A DNA stretch of 64,000 nt, taken from NCBI GenBank assembly GCA_017409845.1, contig JAFQRY010000014.1, positions 1 through 64,000 on the forward strand, in the 5' to 3' direction. The DNA is from Clostridia bacterium (lineage in GTDB: Bacteria; Bacillota; Clostridia; Oscillospirales; Acutalibacteraceae). The notes beneath the pieces were generated by a model. That model had not been told where the DNA came from. It made no database searches and saw only the letters and a list, made by a program, of their open reading frames with translations. The stretch's first letter is position 1; each line of letters begins with the position of its first letter. A program made the position numbers and the translations under genes. Positions 27,258 through 34,335 of this stretch are shown piece by piece.

Positions 27258-27294
27258 ATCGGCGGAGGCTTTTGCTTTCCGCCGATATCTTTTA
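27258..27294 (+). terminator. Terminator of the tyrS-HAD operon
   Basis: ATCGGCGGA (27258-27266) pairs with TCCGCCGAT (27278-27286), followed by a T-rich ATCTTTT tail. Confidence 0.8.
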
Positions 27295-27325
27295 TAAATA
27301 CAGTTAATTTTGTGAAAACAGAAAG

Positions 27326-27364
27326 ACCGTCGGTGTCAGAGGTTTTCCGATACCGACGGTTATT
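27326..27364. terminator. Hairpin terminator before the radical SAM gene stop
   Basis: A 12-bp stem (27326-27337 with 27349-27360, one G-T pair) lies immediately past the stop of the minus-strand radical SAM gene. T-rich sequence follows on the plus side, so it may work in both directions. Confidence 0.7.
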
Positions 27365-29290
27365 TTATTTGTATTCGGCTGTTATTCCGGTGTTGAAGGT
27401 GATTCCGTTTTTACCGAACCAGACGGATTCCGTTGCGTAATCTCTCCAGTTGCGTGCGTGGATTTTGTTGTTTACCTTTAAAACTATTTTTTTGGATTCA
27501 AGAGGAACGCGTATTCCTGAAACTGCGTTACAGAAATACGAAGCCCAGTCTTTCGTGAATTCAGCGGCATAATTGTTTTTGAACGGAAGCTTGAGAACTG
27601 TTTCCTGAAATCTGATCAGCTCTTCAATAATGTCATCCTCAACTTCGAGATATCGCAGAGAAGGCTTGATTTCCCAATAGAATTCATCCAGACGGTAAAT
27701 TGCTGCAAGGTGGGGCACTTTCTTGTTTATCCACGATGCCTTACCGAATAATTCATTGCGATAAGCTTTTATCGGTTTACCCTCTGCTGAGTTTTTGTAA
27801 TATTCATAAAGAAAATCATATGCCGGGCGAAGAACGGAATCCTCGTTTTTCTTAGTATATCTGATAACCATATTGTAAATCTCATCATAAGGAATATTCT
27901 TTTCCTGATGAAGGTATATGGCAATGAATTTAAGTATACCGTAGTGGTGGAGCGATTCCTCAAAACATGCAAAAATGTTGCAGGCTATCCAATCCTCAAC
28001 ACTCAGAGTGGCAGTGCCCGTTACATGAACGGATTTTTCCGTAATTTGTTCTTCTCCTTCGCTGTGAGATGAGAGTGAATCAACCTCAACTGTTCTTATT
28101 CCGTGCTTTTTTATGAATTGCGGATCAGCCATGGGAGAATTCGGAAGAACCTCACAGTTATAAACTGTTATCAGTCTGTGTTGACCTGCAGAAAGAAGAG
28201 TGCCGATTCCTTTGCAGAAGCTGTCATAGGTTTCTCCGGGTAAGCCTATAATCAGTTCGGAATAGGTGGTGATACCCTCTCGTGTATACATATCGAGAAG
28301 CTTACTGAATTTTTCCATGCTCATATTTTTTCTGCCGATATTCTTCAGCACATCCGGATTAAGGCTCTGGAATGATAAGGTTGCGCCTTCCTTGCTCAAT
28401 CCGTGTTTTTCAAGCTTGCGGCTTATTTCAAAAACAGTCTCAGGTTTTTGCATTGAATAATTGATTCTCAGTCTTTCGGGAAAACCCGTTTTTTTCTTCG
28501 TTTCAATCAGATAGTCGATAATTCCCGAGTCACGGTTTGCAAAACCGAAGTTTGAATCCGCACCCCAGATAAATCTCACCTTGTGTGAAGCCATCCAGTC
28601 GATTTCAGCAAGAACTCTTTCGGTGGGGAACAGTCTGATTTTTGTTCCGTTGCAGCCCCAGTCGCAGTATGCGCATGAATTCGGGCATCCTCTTGAAGTT
28701 TCAAGGATGGCATCAAGCTGCATATCGGGATTTTCTTCGAAAATACTTTCAAATAAACCGCAGAGGTAGGGTGACGGATAGTCCGTTTTGGACTGAATAA
28801 CGGTGGGGTTTTTTTCGGCATTTCCGTTTTTGCCGCGGTATGAAAGATTCGGAACAGAGGAATAATCGGGTGAGGGCTTTGCAAGCTCAAGAAGAAGAGA
28901 GCAAAATGCTTCTTCGCCTTCGGAATGAATAAGAAAATCTATAAAAGAATATCTTTCAAGAAAAGAATTGTCAGGAGGAACATTGTGTCCGCCGAAAACG
29001 ATTATGCATTCGGGAAAACGCTCTTTGATTTTTTGCGCAAGAACAAGGTTATATTGGGTGTTCCATATGTAGCATGAAAAGCCGACAACAGCAGGATTTT
29101 TCATGCTTTCAACGCACCTGTCGGTGTTTTCACGGGTGAAAACAAAGCGTTTAAAGCAGTATTCTTTTTTTATAGTTTCGTTTGTAAAAGCGTAGGCGAT
29201 CAGAAGACCGACTGCATAAGGAAGATAAGCTGCCTTAAATCCTTTGCCTTTATAGGTATCCGATGCCTGTACCATATAAATATTTTTCAT
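27365..29290 (-). CDS. B12-binding-domain radical SAM protein, function unknown
   Basis: 641 residues. The N-terminal ~140 residues form a cobalamin-binding-like Rossmann domain (IIVFGGHNVPPDNS), without the DxHxxG cobalt-ligand motif. The radical SAM core begins at Cys202-Cys206-Cys209 (SRGCPNSCAYCDWG, the CX3CX2C cluster motif), with LIIGLPGET downstream. The last ~200 residues are helical and unassigned. It is in the same broad class as BchE-like and antibiotic-pathway methylases. No partner biosynthetic genes are visible, so no substrate can be named. GAGGGAAAG precedes the ATG. Confidence 0.85.
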   Translation of the reverse strand: MKNIYMVQASDTYKGKGFKAAYLPYAVGLLIAYAFTNETIKKEYCFKRFVFTRENTDRCVESMKNPAVVGFSCYIWNTQYNLVLAQKIKERFPECIIVFGGHNVPPDNSFLERYSFIDFLIHSEGEEAFCSLLLELAKPSPDYSSVPNLSYRGKNGNAEKNPTVIQSKTDYPSPYLCGLFESIFEENPDMQLDAILETSRGCPNSCAYCDWGCNGTKIRLFPTERVLAEIDWMASHKVRFIWGADSNFGFANRDSGIIDYLIETKKKTGFPERLRINYSMQKPETVFEISRKLEKHGLSKEGATLSFQSLNPDVLKNIGRKNMSMEKFSKLLDMYTREGITTYSELIIGLPGETYDSFCKGIGTLLSAGQHRLITVYNCEVLPNSPMADPQFIKKHGIRTVEVDSLSSHSEGEEQITEKSVHVTGTATLSVEDWIACNIFACFEESLHHYGILKFIAIYLHQEKNIPYDEIYNMVIRYTKKNEDSVLRPAYDFLYEYYKNSAEGKPIKAYRNELFGKASWINKKVPHLAAIYRLDEFYWEIKPSLRYLEVEDDIIEELIRFQETVLKLPFKNNYAAEFTKDWASYFCNAVSGIRVPLESKKIVLKVNNKIHARNWRDYATESVWFGKNGITFNTGITAEYK

Positions 29291-29520
29291 TTTATCTTCT
29301 TTCCCTCTTAAAAAAACAGAAAAACAGCGTGAGCAGTATTTTCTTATTATGTATAATTAAAACACTAAATTTCTGTTGTGGCAATACTTTTTGTTAATCT
29401 TGCACAAACCAATTGTGTTGTACTCTGTTTTATATAATTCTTAATTACAATATATAAAAACGAATATAATTCCGAATAAATATCCTTGTTTGGAAATAAA
29501 AGATATCGAAAACGGACCGT

Positions 29521-29566
29521 TAAAGACAAAAAGCACGGGAGATAAACCCATGCTTTTTGTCTTTAA
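29521..29566. terminator. Long hairpin, probable terminator for the protease gene
   Basis: A stem of about 19 bp (29521-29539 with 29548-29566, one C-A mismatch) has long A and T tracts built in, so it can work in either direction. It lies about 70 bases past the stop of the protease gene. The rest of the 345-base gap 29291-29635 is AT-rich; I could not find a convincing promoter for the radical SAM gene in it. Confidence 0.6.
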
Positions 29567-29579
29567 AGAGGAAATACAA

Positions 29580-29621
29580 ATGAAAATTATTAAGAATATG
29601 TCAATCAGGTGCAATGATTAA
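29580..29621 (+). CDS. Possible 13-codon open frame with ribosome site
   Basis: ATG at 29580 is preceded by AGAGGAAA at good spacing, and the frame (MKIIKNMSIRCND) ends at TAA 29619-29621, 15 bases before the protease stop on the other strand. It directly follows the hairpin at 29521-29566. It may be a coincidence; I record it because of the ribosome site. Confidence 0.15.
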   Translation: MKIIKNMSIRCND

Positions 29622-29635
29622 CACACGGATGGTTT

Positions 29636-31453
29636 TCAGAAGAGTCTGAACATCTCAAAAAACTTCGCAAAGAACATGCTTAAAAAATCATAAAAGCTTA
29701 TTGTCTGAGCTCCGCTGCTGTTTGCTGAATAGCTTCTGCTCTGAACAGTACCGCATCCGTTGCACTCGCGGTGACAGATTTCCATGCCGGTTTCGCTGTC
29801 GTGAGCGTAATTGCTCCACTCACCGAAAGTGTGCTCTGATTTTGAAATGCATTTTGTTCCTGTTGTCTTGCCGCACTGAATGCAGATTTCAGAAAGAGTG
29901 CCTTCTTTGTTGCATGTAGCTTCTTCGGTAACGATTGATTCTTTGTCGGTGTGGGCGCATTCGGTTGAGGCCTGAATCATTGCGTTGCAGAAGCCGTAAT
30001 AGCTTGTTTCTTTCCAATAGTTGTATTTTGTGTTAAGCAGAATGAAGGATTCACCTTCATCGGAATGATATCTTTTGTTTGTTCCGTCTACTTCAACGGG
30101 TACCTTCACATTGCCTCCGCTGTGATAATAATAAACTGCGATCGAGAAAATCTCACCGGGGCTGAGCTCGATTTTTTTGTCGGGATAAACGGTGTGGAAT
30201 CCGCTGTTATCAGCAGAATATTCAATAGTTGCCGCAAGCGTTCCGTCGCTCGGCTTTGAATAGTTTTCGGGGAGATTTTTATAAATCTTAACATTTATAA
30301 ATGTATCGGGAAGGACTGTGTATGTTGAAACGGAGGTCAGCTTTTCGTTTCCGTCTGCAACAAAAACATTTGCAGCCGCAATTTCGGAAACGCTTGCATA
30401 AACAGAAGTATTCCATGTATCTCCGTTATGTGTATAATTTTTATAATGATTGTCTGCTGATGTGACGCTGAAGCCGATGAATTCCGTGAGATTTACATCA
30501 TAATATGAAAGAGCAAAGCATCCGTCATCGCCCCATGATCTGCCCCAGCTGTTCTGACAAATCCATGCACCGTTACCCAGCGGTGTTTTGCCTGAATTGT
30601 TTGTGAAATCCGAAGCGGGATAGCTGTCATCCCAGCCGATAACCGTAATCTGATGATTGGTTGTGTTTTCTGCGTGGCAGTAATAGGTGTTGTCTGAAGT
30701 ATCAAAATATGCATCGTTGTAATAAAACGCTGCTGAAACGCTGCCGTGCTTCATTATCCAGCTTTTGATTTCTTCGGTATCGGTAAGCTGCTGTGCGGAG
30801 TCGAGAATAACGTTTGATGAATTGTTATATCTTTCAGCTTCATCGTAATTACCCATCGAAGCAATGCTTCCGAAGGGAAAAGCTTCCTCGGTTGCTACGC
30901 CGGAGCGTCTTGCAAGAGCACCGGTTGCCATTCTCCAGTTGCCGCCCTGCTTATAAGGCGAAGCGTAATTATAACCGTCGCCGTCCGCACCGTCCGGAGC
31001 ACCTGCTGTGTTGGGTCTGCACGCAAACCATGCAAGATGTGCTTCCGAAAAGTCTGTGTTTTCAGTCTGAGTATATCCTTTTGTAATGCTGTCTGATTCA
31101 AGGGCACTGATTGTTGAAAATACCCAGCAGTTGTTTGTTACGCCCTGATATTTTGCAGGCGTTACTGAACCGTTTTCTCTTGCATCATATGAAGAGGGAA
31201 GGGGGTTGCTTTCAAGAGAACAGCAGCTTAACATGAGCTCTTCTTCGGGATCCGATAAGGAAACCTCGTTGCCGTTCTCGTCAACGAATCTTTCGGCAAT
31301 GTATCCGAATTCGCTTGGTTCACCTGACTCAATAAAAATCATTTCAGGTTTAACGGAATCTTCAGCTGTGTAAGCTGATGCAAGTGCCGCTGTATTGATA
31401 AGTGTTGCGATTGCAAGAACTGATGATAATATTTTCTTTGTGTATGCTTTCAT
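29636..31453 (-). CDS. Secreted papain-like (C1) cysteine protease
   Basis: 605 residues from ATG 31453, where the signal peptide (MKAYTKKILSSVLAIATLIN...ALASA) begins; the longer frame to 31489 adds a non-signal extension without a ribosome site. The catalytic set is present: Gln103 and Cys109 in KYQGVTNNCWVFS, His267 in TNHQITVIGWDD, Asn301 in QNSWGRSWGDDG. A beta-rich region (about 330-480), like the lectin-like domain of other clostridial C1 proteases, follows, then a Cys-rich module (CAHTD...CIQCG). The last 19 residues are strongly aromatic (FYDFLSMFFAKFFEMFRLF), like the ends of two other exported proteins in this window. It probably degrades proteins at or near the cell surface. Confidence 0.9.
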   Translation of the reverse strand: MKAYTKKILSSVLAIATLINTAALASAYTAEDSVKPEMIFIESGEPSEFGYIAERFVDENGNEVSLSDPEEELMLSCCSLESNPLPSSYDARENGSVTPAKYQGVTNNCWVFSTISALESDSITKGYTQTENTDFSEAHLAWFACRPNTAGAPDGADGDGYNYASPYKQGGNWRMATGALARRSGVATEEAFPFGSIASMGNYDEAERYNNSSNVILDSAQQLTDTEEIKSWIMKHGSVSAAFYYNDAYFDTSDNTYYCHAENTTNHQITVIGWDDSYPASDFTNNSGKTPLGNGAWICQNSWGRSWGDDGCFALSYYDVNLTEFIGFSVTSADNHYKNYTHNGDTWNTSVYASVSEIAAANVFVADGNEKLTSVSTYTVLPDTFINVKIYKNLPENYSKPSDGTLAATIEYSADNSGFHTVYPDKKIELSPGEIFSIAVYYYHSGGNVKVPVEVDGTNKRYHSDEGESFILLNTKYNYWKETSYYGFCNAMIQASTECAHTDKESIVTEEATCNKEGTLSEICIQCGKTTGTKCISKSEHTFGEWSNYAHDSETGMEICHRECNGCGTVQSRSYSANSSGAQTISFYDFLSMFFAKFFEMFRLF

Positions 31454-31565
31454 TTCGTTCACTCTTTTCTGTTTTTTAAGGCCTTTCATAACTTAAGACG
31501 AACGAAATCCCGGATTGGTTTGCTTTTTTTGAAAAATTTCAAAAATTTTTGCAAAAGAAAAAAGG

Positions 31566-31592
31566 AACTGCCTCAACTGAAGTGAGACAGTT
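31566..31592 (-). terminator. Terminator of the small membrane protein gene
   Basis: AACTGCCTCA (31566-31575) pairs with TGAGACAGTT (31583-31592) with one mismatch; the A-rich plus strand before it reads as a T-run on the minus strand. Confidence 0.6.
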
Positions 31593-31603
31593 CAATTTAA
31601 ATG

Positions 31604-31816
31604 TTATTTTGTTTCCTTGCTGCTTTTCTTTTTGCCTTTCTTTAACCCGATAACAAGAAGAATTGCACCGATAATGCCCGGAAGGCAGAAGCCCAGCAGT
31701 TCCGCAAACGAAAAAAGATTGAATGCCGTGAACATATCCGAGAATTGACCGTTGAGGATGCTTCCTATAAGACCGATTGCCTGAAGAACAAGTAAAATAA
31801 TTCCTGCGGTTTTCAT
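31604..31816 (-). CDS. Small membrane protein, unknown function
   Basis: 70 residues starting MKTAGIILLVLQAIG; GAGGAG (31825-31830) selects this ATG over longer frames. It has two hydrophobic helices joined by a short loop (NGQFSDMFTAFNLFSFAEL) and a Lys-rich cytoplasmic tail (GLKKGKKKSSKETK). I do not recognise the family. It has its own promoter and terminator, so it is an independent unit. The tail suggests the C-terminus stays in the cytoplasm. Confidence 0.75.
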   Translation of the reverse strand: MKTAGIILLVLQAIGLIGSILNGQFSDMFTAFNLFSFAELLGFCLPGIIGAILLVIGLKKGKKKSSKETK

Positions 31817-31849
31817 GAATAAATACTCCTCTTTCATTTGTTTGATTAT

Positions 31850-31878
31850 ATAATACGACATAAATTTCCAAAAATCAA
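31850..31878 (-). promoter_or_regulatory. Promoter of the small membrane protein gene
   Basis: On the minus strand TTGATT (31873-31878) and TATTAT (31850-31855) are 17 bases apart. Confidence 0.65.
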
Positions 31879-31931
31879 CTGCAAAAATATACTTTTATTA
31901 ATAAGTAAATAGTGAGAGTTAATAGTTTCGG

Positions 31932-31946
31932 AAGGGCTCCGCCCTT
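31932..31946. repeat. Short palindrome AAGGGC-TCC-GCCCTT
   Basis: The 6-bp stem is identical to that at 14291-14305, with a different loop. It begins a cluster of palindromes that fills most of the gene-free stretch 31879-32212. Confidence 0.5.
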
Positions 31947-32023
31947 ACCTGATTATATAATAAAATGCGTAATTAAGGGTTGTTTCGTTTCGATCTATTA
32001 TATACAGATAATTGGTTGTTTCG

Positions 32024-32050
32024 TGTAGGGGTCGGCGACCTGACGACCCG
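32024..32050. repeat. Intergenic repeat unit, GTAGGGGTCGGCGACC type
   Basis: This GC-rich block (TGTAGGGGTCGGCGACC followed by TGACGACCCG) stands out from AT-rich flanks. It shares the GTAGGG opening with the two units at 32112 and 32166. It looks like a dispersed intergenic palindromic element. No coding potential was seen. Confidence 0.5.
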
Positions 32051-32111
32051 TCCGCGCCGCAAGGTGCGGAAAATTTTTGAAAGAATATTGAATAAATAAT
32101 TAAATGCTTGT

Positions 32112-32145
32112 GTGTAGGGCTGGATGTGGGCATCACGCCCTACAC
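32112..32145. repeat. Intergenic repeat unit, GTGTAGGGC...GCCCTACAC palindrome
   Basis: GTGTAGGGC (32112-32120) and GCCCTACAC (32137-32145) form a perfect 9-bp inverted repeat with a 16-base middle. It is the second of three related elements in this gap. Confidence 0.6.
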
Positions 32146-32165
32146 GAGTGATATGTTTGTAATCG

Positions 32166-32190
32166 TAGGGGACGGCCTCTGTGCCGTCCC
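32166..32190. repeat. Intergenic repeat unit, GGGACGGC...GCCGTCCC palindrome
   Basis: GGGACGGC (32169-32176) and GCCGTCCC (32183-32190) flank a 6-base loop. The same stem, with the loop ATTGGT, recurs at 42822-42843, where it serves as a terminator. Confidence 0.65.
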
Positions 32191-32212
32191 GAATATCCTT
32201 AAATTCAAAAAA

Positions 32213-32235
32213 GGAGCAGGCACAAAACCTGCTCC
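32213..32235 (-). terminator. Terminator of the fur-rubrerythrin operon
   Basis: GGAGCAGG (32213-32220) pairs with CCTGCTCC (32228-32235); six A before it on the plus strand give a T-run on the minus strand. It lies 17 bases past the rubrerythrin stop. Confidence 0.85.
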
Positions 32236-32251
32236 CTTGACTATTGTTTAA

Positions 32252-32797
32252 TTAACCGAAGTATCTCTCAAGAAGACCCTGGAATGCTTTGCCGTGTCTT
32301 GCTTCGTCACGAGCCATTTCGTGAACGGTGTCGTGGATAGCGTCGAGTCCCTGCTCTTTAGCCATCTTTGCAAGCTCAAACTTACCAGCTGTTGCACCGT
32401 TTTCGGCATCAACTCTCATTTCAAGATTCTTCTTTGTGCTGTCGGTGATTACTTCGCCGAGAAGCTCTGCAAATTTTGCTGCATGCTCTGCCTCTTCATA
32501 AGCTGCCTTTTCCCAGTAAAGACCGATTTCAGGATAGCCTTCACGGTGAGCAACTCTTGCCATTGCAAGATACATTCCTACTTCTGAGCATTCGCCTTCA
32601 AAGTTAGCTCTGAGACCGTCGATGATTTCCTGGCTTACGCCCTTTGCAACGCCTACTACATGCTCTGCAGCCCATGACATTTCGCCGCTCTTCTGCTCGT
32701 TGAATTTTTCAGCGGGAACCTTGCACTGGGGGCAGAATTCGGGAGCTGAGTCGCCTTCGTGAACATAACCGCATACTGAACATACAAACTTTTTCAT
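32252..32797 (-). CDS. Reverse rubrerythrin (N-terminal rubredoxin, C-terminal ferritin-like)
   Basis: 181 residues from ATG 32797, with GGAGG about 8 bases upstream; a TTG 15 bases earlier overlaps that site. Residues 1-40 are a rubredoxin-like module with two CxxC pairs (CSVCG and CPQC). The rest is a four-helix diiron domain with the ligands EGECSE, EEAEH and MARDEARHG. The domain order is opposite to classical rubrerythrin. Such proteins reduce hydrogen peroxide (and in some clostridia O2) in anaerobes. The 51-base gap to the Fur-family gene upstream, with no promoter, indicates one operon. Confidence 0.93.
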   Translation of the reverse strand: MKKFVCSVCGYVHEGDSAPEFCPQCKVPAEKFNEQKSGEMSWAAEHVVGVAKGVSQEIIDGLRANFEGECSEVGMYLAMARVAHREGYPEIGLYWEKAAYEEAEHAAKFAELLGEVITDSTKKNLEMRVDAENGATAGKFELAKMAKEQGLDAIHDTVHEMARDEARHGKAFQGLLERYFG

Positions 32798-32848
32798 AAC
32801 ATTTTCCTCCAAAATATAATTTTAAAAATTTTTGATAAATTTATTTGC

Positions 32849-33232
32849 TCATCCGACCTGCTTGCTGCAAGCGGAACAGTAGCCTGTGAATAAAACTGAG
32901 TGACCAATTATTTTTCCGTTGAAAACCTCTGATGCTTTACGGCAAAGACCGCAATCATTATCCATGAAAACATCAAAAACACCGCCGCAATTAATGCAAG
33001 ACAGATGATAGTGGAGATTGATGTTGCCGTCGTATCTTGCCGTGCCTGCTGATTCGATACGGATAATCTTTCCGTCACTTTCGAGCTGAGAAAGATTTCT
33101 GTAAACCGTTGCAAGGCTGAGGGCAGGTATTGCGGGCTTTAAGGAAAAATAAATATCCTCTGCCGTGGGATGATCATATCGTGAACAGAGGTTGTCGAAA
33201 ATGGCGTCACGCTGTTTGCTGTGTCTTACCAT
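32849..33232 (-). CDS. Fur-family metalloregulator (PerR/Fur type)
   Basis: 127 residues. The winged-helix segment LSLATVYRNLSQLESDGKI is typical of Fur proteins. Downstream come a His-rich metal site (HYHLSCINCGG), CxxC at CINC, and a second CSAC pair for structural Zn. It could sense peroxide (PerR) or iron (Fur). The neighbouring rubrerythrin favours peroxide sensing, while the operator resembles a Fur box, so I leave it open. The operator overlapping its own promoter points to autoregulation. Confidence 0.92.
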   Translation of the reverse strand: MVRHSKQRDAIFDNLCSRYDHPTAEDIYFSLKPAIPALSLATVYRNLSQLESDGKIIRIESAGTARYDGNINLHYHLSCINCGGVFDVFMDNDCGLCRKASEVFNGKIIGHSVLFTGYCSACSKQVG

Positions 33233-33248
33233 CTGGCTCTCTCCTTTC

Positions 33249-33267
33249 GATAACGATAATCGTTATC
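33249..33267. promoter_or_regulatory. Fur-box-like operator
   Basis: GATAACGATAATCGTTATC is a 19-bp palindrome (perfect apart from the central base) and is very close to the classical Fur consensus GATAATGATAATCATTATC. It lies just downstream of the -10 of the fur-family promoter, where bound repressor would block transcription. Confidence 0.85.
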
Positions 33268-33270
33268 ATT

Positions 33271-33299
33271 ATCATATCAGCAGAATTCCATTTTGTCAA
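33271..33299 (-). promoter_or_regulatory. Promoter of the fur-rubrerythrin operon
   Basis: On the minus strand TTGACA (33294-33299) and TATGAT (33271-33276) are 17 bases apart, a near-consensus promoter next to the palindromic operator. Confidence 0.85.
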
Positions 33300-33367
33300 T
33301 ACTTTTTTGAAAAAAATTTTGTTTTTTACCGAATATATTCCGGAAATTGCCGAATGTATTGATTTAC

Positions 33368-33396
33368 TTGAAAAACAAGCGGTTTTGTTATATTAT
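33368..33396 (+). promoter_or_regulatory. Promoter of the LytTR/DUF3021 operon
   Basis: TTGAAA (33368-33373) and TATTAT (33391-33396) are 17 bases apart, followed by AAGGAGG at 33406-33412. Confidence 0.55.
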
Positions 33397-33417
33397 TCAG
33401 ATGTAAGGAGGCTTCTT

Positions 33418-33852
33418 ATGAAATTCAGACTGATTGTTGATAAAACCCGTGAGGAAGAGGTGATTGTTTATACACATAAAGAAACAAAGCTGACTGACGA
33501 ATTGAAAAGAATAGCTGAAAGCGATTCAAAAGAGCTTGTGGGCTATGTTGAGCGTGAAGCATATAAAATCATGTTGACTGAAGTTATCTGCTTTGTTTCT
33601 GAGGATAATAATGTTTATGCGATAACTCCCGAAAACAGACTCAGAATAAAATTACGTTTATATCAGCTTGAAGAAATGCTTGATTTGAATTTTATAAAAA
33701 TAAATCAGTCATGCATTGCCAATATAAATGAAATCAAAAAGTTTGATGCGTCAATATCGGGAACGCTCAGAGTAGTTTTTAAAAACGGTTATACCGATTA
33801 TGTTTCACGACGAAACATAAAAACAATAAAGGAAAGGCTTGGTATAATATAA
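33418..33852 (+). CDS. LytTR-domain DNA-binding regulator
   Basis: 144 residues from ATG 33418, with AAGGAGG six bases upstream; a longer frame starting inside the divergent fur gene is not used. The N-terminal ~45 residues are a small alpha-beta region. The C-terminal ~100 residues are a LytTR domain (ITPENRLRIKLRLYQLEEML, FIKINQSCIANINEIKKF, YTDYVSRRNIKTIKERLG). It lacks a receiver domain. Proteins of this type are usually encoded next to a DUF3021 membrane protein, as here, and may control it. Stop and next start share a base. Confidence 0.9.
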   Translation: MKFRLIVDKTREEEVIVYTHKETKLTDELKRIAESDSKELVGYVEREAYKIMLTEVICFVSEDNNVYAITPENRLRIKLRLYQLEEMLDLNFIKINQSCIANINEIKKFDASISGTLRVVFKNGYTDYVSRRNIKTIKERLGII

Positions 33853-34268
33853 TGAATAAATATATAAAAGAATTTTTGCACAGAGGTCTTATGTTCGGCG
33901 GCTTCGGTCCTGTCATACTCGGAATAATATTTTATATTCTCTCAAAAACGGTTGATGATTTTTCTGTAAGCGGAGGAGAGATTCTGCTCGGCATTGTTTC
34001 AACTTATCTTATTGCTTTTGTTCATGCAGGAGCAAGTGTATTCAATCAGATTGAGCATTGGCCGATTGTAAAATCGCTTTTCTGTCATTTCGGAACGCTT
34101 TATGTGGTTTATGTTTTTTCTTATACAATCAATTCGTGGATACCGTTTGAATGGGCTGTTATAGGAATTTTTACAGCAATATTTGTTGCGATTTATTTTG
34201 TTGTATGGTTTACCGTATATTTTATTGCGAAAGCAACGGGTAAAAAACTGAATGCTACGCTGAAGTGA
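33852..34268 (+). CDS. DUF3021-family four-helix membrane protein
   Basis: 138 residues with four hydrophobic helices (FGPVILGIIFYIL; LLGIVSTYLIAF; FCHFGTLYVVYVFSYTI; GIFTAIFVAIYFVVWF). It begins MNKYIKEFLHRGLMFGGFGPVI, the typical N-terminus of DUF3021 proteins, whose role is unknown. It is coupled to the LytTR regulator by a one-base overlap, so it is probably part of an envelope-sensing or membrane-stress pair (inference). Confidence 0.88.
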   Translation: MNKYIKEFLHRGLMFGGFGPVILGIIFYILSKTVDDFSVSGGEILLGIVSTYLIAFVHAGASVFNQIEHWPIVKSLFCHFGTLYVVYVFSYTINSWIPFEWAVIGIFTAIFVAIYFVVWFTVYFIAKATGKKLNATLK

Positions 34269-34274
34269 AAAAAG

Positions 34275-34306
34275 ACGGACTGCAGCCAAAATGGGTTGCA
34301 GTCCGT
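34275..34306. terminator. Bidirectional terminator between convergent genes
   Basis: ACGGACTGCAGCC (34275-34287) pairs with the stem at 34293-34306 with one G-T pair. There is an A-run before it and TTTCTT after, serving the DUF3021 gene and the convergent glycosidase gene. Confidence 0.8.
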
Positions 34307-34335
34307 TTCTTGTTACTGAAATATAATAAATTGTA

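Noticed and set aside
29636-31453. Radical SAM plus protease as a peptide natural-product system
   Set aside because: The protease is a long secreted C1 enzyme with its own architecture, no transporter or recognisable precursor is present, and the 13-codon frame is too weak as a precursor.
31879-32212. CRISPR array in the repeat-rich gap
   Set aside because: The units differ from each other, are not regularly spaced, and have no unique spacers of constant length.
33130-33417. N-terminal extension of the LytTR regulator into the fur-family gene
   Set aside because: It would start inside a divergent gene and pass through both promoters; ATG 33418 has a perfect ribosome site.
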